Source: a virus. From it: DNA of 31,256 nt. The stretch is taken from positions 1-31,256 of the IMG/VR virus record IMGVR_UViG_3300021093_000248; one strand, 5' to 3'. Below the pieces are notes generated by a model. That model did not search any database and was not told the DNA's origin. It saw only the letters and a list, made by a program, of their open reading frames with translations. Shown one piece after another: positions 13,042 through 20,200 of this stretch; position 1 is the stretch's first letter; each line of letters starts with the position of its first letter. A program made the translations under genes and the position numbers.

Positions 13042-13571
13042 GCTGCTACCTCCAGCAGGGTAATTGACGATGCCGCACTGGTATCGTCAGATGCATTGCG
13101 TCTATTGATGCCACCAGTAATTGCGCTGCTCATTCTCATTTGAATCTTATATGTTACCGAGCTAGTGGTTGTTGGAGAATCTAGAAAACTTAGGTTCAGA
13201 TTGCCCATTGAATCAGAACTACTTGTAGCGCCGCCGGTGGGAAACCAAAACTTTGAACCAATAAATGTTTTGCTGTCCGTACCGATGTAAATAGCAGTGG
13301 ATGATTTTACAAGTTGCAGTATTAGATATGCTCCATTTGCCCCGCCGACGCTAACATCTCCAAATATTAAGATTTTATTGGAAGAACTTGACGGGGTAAT
13401 TGAAGCTGACAAGCCTGTGATGTCGGTGAAAGTTGTGCTTGAGGTTGTGAAATTATCCGTCTTCGCCGTCTGCACCACCTGCAGCACATTGCCCGGAAAC
13501 TTAGGTTGAGCAGAAATCCCGGTAGCCGTAAGGCCACTGATGCTGCCAGTCCCGTTAATCGTGATAGGCAT
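13038..13571 (-). CDS. Short tail fibre, second of the series, 177 aa
   Basis: Begins MPITINGTGSISGLTATGI (attachment segment) and has the head VLQVVQTAKTDNFTTSSTTF, TDITGLSASITPSSSSNKIL and a C-terminal ITLLEVAA, a beta-sandwich head module common in environmental phages. AAGGAG lies about eight bases before the ATG. The central part is clearly more AT-rich than its neighbours. Confidence 0.75.
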   Translation of the reverse strand: MPITINGTGSISGLTATGISAQPKFPGNVLQVVQTAKTDNFTTSSTTFTDITGLSASITPSSSSNKILIFGDVSVGGANGAYLILQLVKSSTAIYIGTDSKTFIGSKFWFPTGGATSSSDSMGNLNLSFLDSPTTTSSVTYKIQMRMSSAITGGINRRNASDDTSAASSITLLEVAA

Positions 13572-13582
13572 TGTGGTTCTCC

Positions 13583-14164
13583 TTAAAGAACGACCCAGCT
13601 GGCGCCCGACGGTACGGTGACCGTGATGCCAGCGTTAATAGTTACAGGTCCAGTACACATGGCGTTTTTGTTGGTGGTAAGGGTGTAGTTGGTGGTAATT
13701 GTTTGGGCGTTTTCGTAGAACACGTCATCCGCGCCACCGCCGGTTGCTCCGCCGCCGATGGCGCCCCAAACAGCATTTTTATAGCCCTCAAACTGGTTAA
13801 GTGTAGTGTTGTACCGAATCATCCCGTTGACAGGGCTGCCGGGACGTTGGCCGGTGGTGCCGTCGGGAAGTTCCAGGGCACTTGTTGTGCCGAGAATCAC
13901 GTCGCCCGTAAAGGTGGCGCCAGCAAGAGAAGCAAGCCCGAGATTGGTGCTGGCCAGTGTGCCAAGCGTCACCCAAGCGTTGTTGGCCGAGTTGCGGATT
14001 TTCAGCAAGCCGGTGGTCGTATCCGCCCACAACTGGTAGGCATACATGGTGGTTGGCTCCACCGCGCCACTGTTGTTTGTGGCGATTGCCGATAAGGCGT
14101 TATTAAGGTCACTCCTGACGGCGGCACCCGTACCGTTAGAAATGATGTAGTCGTGCTGGGCCAT
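13583..14164 (-). CDS. Short tail fibre, first of the series, 193 aa
   Basis: N-terminal MAQHDYIISNGTGAAVRSDL and TMYAYQLWADTTTGLLKIRN segments are typical of fibres that attach to the tail tip. Residues about 105-135 carry QRPGSPVNGMIRYNTT followed by FEGYKNAVWG, a module shared with the collagen-like fibre at 28701. The end (NAGITVTVPSGASWVVL) is a common fibre terminus. A strong AGGAGG precedes the ATG. Directly downstream of the tail-tip protein. Confidence 0.75.
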   Translation of the reverse strand: MAQHDYIISNGTGAAVRSDLNNALSAIATNNSGAVEPTTMYAYQLWADTTTGLLKIRNSANNAWVTLGTLASTNLGLASLAGATFTGDVILGTTSALELPDGTTGQRPGSPVNGMIRYNTTLNQFEGYKNAVWGAIGGGATGGGADDVFYENAQTITTNYTLTTNKNAMCTGPVTINAGITVTVPSGASWVVL

Positions 14165-14187
14165 GAGCGGGCGACTTTCCTCCTAGT

Positions 14188-17100
14188 TTAGACGCCTTTA
14201 CCGTAACCTACCGCAGACCAGTTGAATTGTCTGCTAACGGCAGTCCCGCCACTGTTGCGAAATACAACTGTAAAGCCAGTGCTGCTGACGTTGCTAACGG
14301 CAAAAAAGTCGCCGCTTTGCATGTTCTGGGCAGTAATACCGACGCTAGGCAGGTAGGCGTTGAGGCTGCCTAGTAACGCCGTCCCAGTAAAAAATGGTTT
14401 GTTGAACGTCACGTTGTAACTGCCTGCACCTGAGGTGACTGTGGCCAGCGACTGATCTACCCAACGCTGGAAGCTGGCTGCATATCCCAGTTCGTCGATC
14501 AGGATGTTTTGTGCCGGATCGTTGCTGGTTAGCTCAGCTTTGAACTGGAAACCGCGACCGGCAAAAGTGCCGTTGGCAAATTCTTGCCAACTTGACCAGA
14601 CAGGCGAACCAGCAGGATCGTCTGGTGTACGGCGCAAATATAATTTAGCGTTAACGGCGTCAATTACGCCACCGTCCCAATCGGTCCAGGTATCGACTTC
14701 GCCCGATCGGTAATCAATTAGATCATTTGGATAAAAACCTCGGGTGACAAAATACCGACTGAGATCCAGTGAAAATGCAGCGCCAAGATCAAGTGTATTT
14801 GTAAACTCATAAGTGCCGGATGGTTGCGTGCTGCCAAGATAATCAAGCGATGCAATCAAGTCAAAATCTGCAATGGCGTCAATCAAGGCATCGCCATCTA
14901 ATGCCAGTGCATCAAATTCTTCGCTGTAGAAAACATCGGTCTTGTTGCCTTGGAATGGCGGTGTGTCTTGATCCTCCCGCCGCGTTTGGATAATTAGCGG
15001 TCCCAATGTGTCGGGTAGATCGACAATCACGCTGGTTTCGTTTGTCGATTGCCGGCCGCCATCGTCTTCAAACTTGACGAGAATTTCGCCTTCAACCAGT
15101 GGAACAATGGCTTCGGTGTTGTAGCCGGCAATGGCTGGAATAAGGTCAACGCTGTTGCTCCAGGTGCCAGTACCATCTGTAAGGTTGGTATGGCGAATGT
15201 GAACGCGGCCGCCAACTTTTACATCCAGGTCAACTGTTGCATCCCAGCGCAAGCGGGCGCTGTTGGCGCTGATTGGTTCGATTGTCAGGTTTTGCACCTG
15301 ACCGGGTGGGGTCAGTTTGCCGAACAGCGTGAACGTAGCAATCGCCGGTTCGCTGCGCTTGCCAATAGCGCTAAGGCTGTAAACCAGCACTTCAAGCCGC
15401 CCATCTTTGAGGTCGAGCAGCTGAATGCTGGATGCAGTGGATTGTGCAACGCGCCAGTTGTCACTGTTTAGGCGGTATTGGATAAAGAAACTGCTTGTTT
15501 TGCGGACTGGGCTGATCCAGCTCAGTTCAACGGCGGTTTTTACCGTCTGGCCATCGATATAAAGGTGTTCGGTGGCTGTAAGGTTGCTAGGTGGATCGGG
15601 GACAATGTTTAGGTTGCTGATGTCCCTAAATTCCAGCTTGATGTCGGTTTCGATTGCGTCGTAGATGCTCGCGTTGTAGGTAAGTGCCGTAACGTTAAAT
15701 ACGGCATTTTCGCCTTCGCCAACACTCAAAACACGGAACTGGTTTGCCTGAATATCGTTGGTTTCGATTAACCAGATGCCTTCTGATGCTGGCGCGATAG
15801 AAAATGGAACGGCAACTGTAAATGTTGTGCCAGCTTGAGAGGTAATGGCGCGGGTTTCTGCGATGCCGTTAGGTAGCAGTACCGACATAGTTGGGACTTT
15901 AGTCAGATCAAGCGTTAGCCCGGAATCATCGATGGTGACAGTTGTTGTCGTGCCAGATACGACGCGGCCGGAACGGCGAGCGCCAGATTTGACTGGATCG
16001 GCAATGTTGATGACCATGCCAGGTCGCAGGATGATGCCGCTATCGATGCTTACGCCGAATGAAACTGTCTCGGTTAAGTTTTGCTCTGATAGCAATGCCC
16101 ATTTGCCGATGCGGTGAGCTTGGCCACGGCTGTAACAACCAAAAGCACGAATGTCTTTGTTGATGACGCCATATTTAGCGACAGAATCGCTATCTTCGAC
16201 ATACTCAAATTCCACCTCGCCCAGCATGTCGTAGTTTTGATAAGCCACGGTTGCGGTAGTGTGTCGAACTTTTTGCGACGTACCAGAATAAGTAAAGTTA
16301 CCGTTGATGACGTTGCTAGTTCCAAGTAGATATTGCGCGTCTGATGGGCGATCCTGCAAGATGACAATAGAACCAGCGCCGTAGTAAGTAATGCCCCTAA
16401 ACAGTGCTACAAATTCTTGGATGACGGTATAAAGTTCATCTCGACTGTTGATGACAACATGTGACTGGAAGCGTGGTTCCAGTCCACCGAAACCGTTGCT
16501 AACTAAGACGTTACAGTATTGACTGATGGCATAAAAATCAAACTTGTCCAGTGAAGATTCTGGAATACCTGCGCCGTATCTTGTGTTAGTGAGCAAATCC
16601 CATAGGCACCAGGCTGGGTCGGCGCACCATGTTGCGGCGCCAAACGTGCCATCCCAGACACCGTTATAGGTGACGCGACCGAGATAGGTTGTTGTATCGA
16701 CAGTTGCGTTAGACGGCAGGCGTACTTTGATGCCACGAATAAGGTATTTGCGGGCTGGGATGCTATTAAACTGCCGGGCATCAAATTTGAGATACGCCAG
16801 TGCGCTGTTGGGATAGCGCAGTTTTTGTTCAATGATTTCTGTGTAACTTGCCCAGATTGTTCTGTTTTGACGTTTTCCGGTGGTTTCGTCTGCTGATACA
16901 CGCACCACGCGGACATCGACTGGGAATGAACCGTTTAGGGCAATCGTGTAATCGCGTTGGTATGCGTTGGTTGTTTTGCCGCTGATTGTATTGTCAATGT
17001 AAGTGGTGTAACCGCCACCGTTATATTGAATTTGAATCTGCAGTCGAACATCAAAACCTAGAATATCGCCTTCGTCTGTGATGCGCTGCAGAGACGGGAT

Positions 17101-17565
17101 CTGCATTGTTACGCGAACTATATTTACATCCGAGTCTGTAATTGTGCGAGTAATTGACGTACTGTTCAAAACTTCAACGTTAACAGCATTTTCAGACTCT
17201 GCACTGGGCAGATCGGAAATATATGCCTGGGCCTGAGTTCCGGTGCGGAAATCGTATGCGTATCCAGTAAAGTTGTTGCCGCCACTTGCTGATACGACTG
17301 GTGTTTGATTCAGGAAAACGCTTTGCAGTCCGTTGTCTAGTCCTTGGATTTCACCTTCGCTGATTAGATCCAGGACGCTGGCATATTGGACCGATTCCAG
17401 TGAATCGTTTTCTTCGACTGGTGTGCGTACAGGTGGCGGCGGAGCCTGTACGACTGTAACCGGCTGGACAACTGTAACATTTTGCTGGCCACCACCACCG
17501 CCACCACCGCCTTTACCGAAGCCGCCGCCACCGCCACCGCCAGCACCTTGGATTGTGCGTGTCAT
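14188..17565 (-). CDS. Tail tip / host-specificity protein (lambda gpJ-like), 1125 aa
   Basis: Forms the trimeric tip of the tail and helps recognise the host. A Gly-rich start (residues 7-27) and a Pro/Val linker precede VLDLISEGEIQGL (about 65-77), a hallmark of this family. The central hub domains follow; about 653-750 and 752-850 are two fibronectin type III-like domains (PPSNLTATEHL..., PPGQVQNLTIEPI...). The C-terminus is a fibre-like beta domain. Length matches lambda gpJ (about 1130). The position after I-, K- and L-like genes confirms the assignment. Confidence 0.93.
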   Translation of the reverse strand: MTRTIQGAGGGGGGGFGKGGGGGGGGQQNVTVVQPVTVVQAPPPPVRTPVEENDSLESVQYASVLDLISEGEIQGLDNGLQSVFLNQTPVVSASGGNNFTGYAYDFRTGTQAQAYISDLPSAESENAVNVEVLNSTSITRTITDSDVNIVRVTMQIPSLQRITDEGDILGFDVRLQIQIQYNGGGYTTYIDNTISGKTTNAYQRDYTIALNGSFPVDVRVVRVSADETTGKRQNRTIWASYTEIIEQKLRYPNSALAYLKFDARQFNSIPARKYLIRGIKVRLPSNATVDTTTYLGRVTYNGVWDGTFGAATWCADPAWCLWDLLTNTRYGAGIPESSLDKFDFYAISQYCNVLVSNGFGGLEPRFQSHVVINSRDELYTVIQEFVALFRGITYYGAGSIVILQDRPSDAQYLLGTSNVINGNFTYSGTSQKVRHTTATVAYQNYDMLGEVEFEYVEDSDSVAKYGVINKDIRAFGCYSRGQAHRIGKWALLSEQNLTETVSFGVSIDSGIILRPGMVINIADPVKSGARRSGRVVSGTTTTVTIDDSGLTLDLTKVPTMSVLLPNGIAETRAITSQAGTTFTVAVPFSIAPASEGIWLIETNDIQANQFRVLSVGEGENAVFNVTALTYNASIYDAIETDIKLEFRDISNLNIVPDPPSNLTATEHLYIDGQTVKTAVELSWISPVRKTSSFFIQYRLNSDNWRVAQSTASSIQLLDLKDGRLEVLVYSLSAIGKRSEPAIATFTLFGKLTPPGQVQNLTIEPISANSARLRWDATVDLDVKVGGRVHIRHTNLTDGTGTWSNSVDLIPAIAGYNTEAIVPLVEGEILVKFEDDGGRQSTNETSVIVDLPDTLGPLIIQTRREDQDTPPFQGNKTDVFYSEEFDALALDGDALIDAIADFDLIASLDYLGSTQPSGTYEFTNTLDLGAAFSLDLSRYFVTRGFYPNDLIDYRSGEVDTWTDWDGGVIDAVNAKLYLRRTPDDPAGSPVWSSWQEFANGTFAGRGFQFKAELTSNDPAQNILIDELGYAASFQRWVDQSLATVTSGAGSYNVTFNKPFFTGTALLGSLNAYLPSVGITAQNMQSGDFFAVSNVSSTGFTVVFRNSGGTAVSRQFNWSAVGYGKGV

Positions 17566-18269
17566 ACCACGTCAAGCCCCACGCTGATGACAGCCGAACC
17601 AGTAAAGCACCGACCGTAGCAAATCGGAACCGGCAATCCCTGCTTGGACGTATTGACGATACCCGAGAAACTAAAAGACTCCAAGCGGACTGATTCTTTG
17701 CGACTACTTGCTGCGGCACTGGAAGATCCGCCCATGGCCCCCAAACCGCCAGCGGCTGCACCTGTATCGGCAATCAAAGCACCCATGCTTGGTTGTGGTG
17801 AAATGATCTGTGCAATACCGCCAAGAATCATTGAAAAACCGAAAGCTGCAATACCTGTGGCAACCCATGTGGCTACGAGACCTGTTCCGCCACCAGCCAA
17901 AGCAAGTCCAGGCAACAAAGCACCCGCGGCCGGACCTACTACAACTGCCAAGGCAATAAATCCTATTCCTATAAGAATATTGCCAACATCACCGCCGGCT
18001 CCGGTGACTACAGGCGTGATGCTAAAAACGTCGCGTTCGCTCCAGGGGAAGACCAAGAGTTCGCCGCCAACTTGATTGGTGATTTTTTCGCGGCCGAGAG
18101 TGACGCGGAAGTTCATGCCGTCCGCTTCTTTATCCATCAGCCAGCCTTCGAGGCCGGGAAAATTAACGCACAGCGCCTTCAATGCTTCAGCCGGGCTGGC
18201 AACGTCAAATTCAAAGCGGCACTGACCCAGTTTTTTACGGAGTGCGCCGTAGACCTTAACGACTTTCAT
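17562..18269 (-). CDS. Tail assembly protein (lambda gpI-like), 235 aa
   Basis: N-terminal 80 residues form a ubiquitin-like segment (MKVVKVYGALRKKLGQCRFE and ITNQVGGELLVFPWSERDVF). Two long hydrophobic glycine/alanine stretches follow (residues about 93-118 and 128-152). Then comes a Gly/Ala/Ser-rich linker and a C-terminus PVCIC-like in layout (GLPVPICYGRCFTGSAVISV). This is the gpI family, needed to build the tail tip but absent or minor in virions. It overlaps gpJ-like and gpK-like genes at both ends. Confidence 0.88.
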   Translation of the reverse strand: MKVVKVYGALRKKLGQCRFEFDVASPAEALKALCVNFPGLEGWLMDKEADGMNFRVTLGREKITNQVGGELLVFPWSERDVFSITPVVTGAGGDVGNILIGIGFIALAVVVGPAAGALLPGLALAGGGTGLVATWVATGIAAFGFSMILGGIAQIISPQPSMGALIADTGAAAGGLGAMGGSSSAAASSRKESVRLESFSFSGIVNTSKQGLPVPICYGRCFTGSAVISVGLDVV

Positions 18270-18969
18270 GCCGTAGGACCATGGCCGTACTCTTTACATA
18301 GTAGCCGCCGTACACGTCCCGGCTGGACAGGCGTCCTTGGACGTGATGTAGGATCTGTTGCTCGCCAAGGTAGATGGCGCCGTGGTTGGGCAGTTCGGCG
18401 CCAAGCTGCATCAAGATGCCGTCGCCGTATTGCAGGTCCTCGAATGGTACTTTGCGGAAGCCTTGGGAGGTGAAATTTTCGACGTATAGATTTTCGTTTC
18501 GTAGCCAGAAATTATCGCGGCGTTCAAAGTCATCCAAAGTAAGGTCCCATTCGCGGCGATACCAGTCGCGTGCCAGGGCATAACAATCCACTACACCGAA
18601 GACAAATTCACGGCCTACATAAGGCAACTCGAAATCCTTGGGTTCGCAGTAACCCCATTCCTCGGTCTTGGGGTTAACGATGATCCATGGCAAACCTGTG
18701 TTATTGCAGGCAATCTGGTCTGCGGCTGACGGTTCTGGCCGGCTGGTCGGATGGCTATGCACCACGGCTACGATTTCGCCTTGATCTTCGGCGATTGCGT
18801 AATCTTCGGGGTCAAGTATGAAATGTTCGCTTGGCGTTACGGCGAGATTTTGACAAGGGAAGAACCGGCGGCGGCCTTTGACGACATGGATCAGACCACA
18901 CATCTCGTAGGGGTCTTTTGTCTTGGCATGAGCCAGAATTTCGGTCTTCAAGTCGGGGCTAAGTTTCAT
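18256..18969 (-). CDS. JAMM + NlpC/P60 tail protein (lambda gpK-like), 237 aa
   Basis: Two peptidase domains in one protein. The N-terminal JAMM/Mov34 metalloprotease shows E22 (YEMCGL) and HSHPTSRPEPSAAD (H71, H73, S81, D84). The C-terminal NlpC/P60 domain shows C129 (VVDCYALARDWY) and H196 (LPNHGAIYLG), with H208/H209 beyond. Such tail-tip proteins process tail components and cut peptidoglycan during DNA entry. It overlaps the L-like gene (4 bases) and I-like gene (14 bases). Confidence 0.93.
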   Translation of the reverse strand: MKLSPDLKTEILAHAKTKDPYEMCGLIHVVKGRRRFFPCQNLAVTPSEHFILDPEDYAIAEDQGEIVAVVHSHPTSRPEPSAADQIACNNTGLPWIIVNPKTEEWGYCEPKDFELPYVGREFVFGVVDCYALARDWYRREWDLTLDDFERRDNFWLRNENLYVENFTSQGFRKVPFEDLQYGDGILMQLGAELPNHGAIYLGEQQILHHVQGRLSSRDVYGGYYVKSTAMVLRHESR

Positions 18970-19859
18970 TGGGCAAGTCCAGCGCCAGGGAATGAACCAA
19001 ACGGCAGCGGTGAGTTAAGACCAAACCGCAGTCGGCAGCTGCCAAGGCGTTTGCCGCATTTGTCCTGAGCTAGGGTTCCAACCACTTGGTCGTTGGCATT
19101 GAAGAAATTTGAGCCGGTGTAGCTGCACTCAGCCGAACGGTACTGCCACTGGCAGATATTCGCAATGATCTGGCGTTTAGGCAGCATCATGCCGGGCAGG
19201 TCAAATTTGCTGGCTAGTTCCCACTGCACAATATCGCGGGTTTCCGCAGCTTTGCGATCGACGTACCAGATTTCATCGGGAAATTTGGCATACGGGTCGG
19301 CGGCAGGTTCGCCATCTAGGTATTTTTTCAATGTGCGGATACGGCGGACTTCAGCGGCACCGAGGTCATTGCCTGGGGTGATCGCATTGGCCAGCAGCAA
19401 CAAAGCACTGATTTCGCCACCAAGGTTTGATACCGTCAGCGTTGGTCGTGGCAGTGTTCCACTGCTGGAGTAGTCGAAACCTTCGGCCTGGATGGGTAGC
19501 CGAATGTAGACGTTGTTGTTCCAGATGATGTTGCCGGTGACGTTGGCATTGACGCCAGCATGGAAGTAATACGTGTCATTGCTGCCGTGCAAGTTTTGGT
19601 CTAGTTCCAGCTCAAATAATTCGATGATTGCGTTTGGTGCAAATGATGAAACATCTTGATAAACGCTGCTTATGGCTTGCCAGGTAACACTTCCGTCTAC
19701 GACGACACTGCCAATATCAGTTGGCCAGACTGGCTCGGTTGATCCGGTTGTCCCGGCGCCAGTGACTCGAAAGACAAGGCCGCTGGGTTGCTGGACGGTG
19801 GCGCGGACAATGGCACCAACGGATTTTGCGGTGGTGGCGGTCCAGGCTGTATAGGCCAT
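18966..19859 (-). CDS. Minor tail protein (lambda gpL-like) with extra N-terminal domain, 297 aa
   Basis: Residues about 75-297 are the gpL domain, part of the tail tip hub. Four cysteines, C236, C245, C268 and C275, have spacings 9, 23 and 7, which as I remember equals lambda gpL, where they hold a 4Fe-4S cluster. Residues 1-65 (AYTAWTATTAKSVGAIVRAT, then GTTGSTEPVWPTDIGS and VVDGSVTW) are an added beta module frequent in phage virion proteins and possibly glycan-binding. One-base abutment with the M-like gene. Confidence 0.9.
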   Translation of the reverse strand: MAYTAWTATTAKSVGAIVRATVQQPSGLVFRVTGAGTTGSTEPVWPTDIGSVVVDGSVTWQAISSVYQDVSSFAPNAIIELFELELDQNLHGSNDTYYFHAGVNANVTGNIIWNNNVYIRLPIQAEGFDYSSSGTLPRPTLTVSNLGGEISALLLLANAITPGNDLGAAEVRRIRTLKKYLDGEPAADPYAKFPDEIWYVDRKAAETRDIVQWELASKFDLPGMMLPKRQIIANICQWQYRSAECSYTGSNFFNANDQVVGTLAQDKCGKRLGSCRLRFGLNSPLPFGSFPGAGLAQ

Positions 19860-20200
19860 CAGAATTCAAACACTTGGCGGAACGTTACTTCGATCTTGCT
19901 GCGCTGGAACTCGAATAGTTCGCGGGTCCAGCTTTCGCAGACCCATTTATAGCTGGTGTTTGTTCCAGGGGGCGTCCAGTCGAAAGAGTCTGAGTCGGCA
20001 GCACGGGCATCTAGAAATGCTTCGATTTCGTCGGCCTCTGTGTCGGTGACATTAAACGTAAGGCTCCACTCCTTTGGATTTTGGTTGAGGCCGAATATCA
20101 AGCGTTGTTCATAGCCGTCGCCAAACTGGACGCGGCGCACCATGGGTTTGCTGGTCTTGGTGGCCGAGTAGGTTGGTTTGTAGGCAGGGAAAGTGGCCAT
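19859..20200 (-). CDS. Minor tail protein (lambda gpM-like), 113 aa
   Basis: Contains the family pattern VRRVQFGDGYEQRLIFGLN, then EWSLTFNVTDTEADEIEAFL, DSFDWTPPG and a final VTFRQVFEF. This is the gpM/Phage_min_tail family, which joins the tube to the tail tip after the tape measure is in place. It sits exactly between tape measure and L-like protein, sharing a base with each. Confidence 0.93.
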   Translation of the reverse strand: MATFPAYKPTYSATKTSKPMVRRVQFGDGYEQRLIFGLNQNPKEWSLTFNVTDTEADEIEAFLDARAADSDSFDWTPPGTNTSYKWVCESWTRELFEFQRSKIEVTFRQVFEF

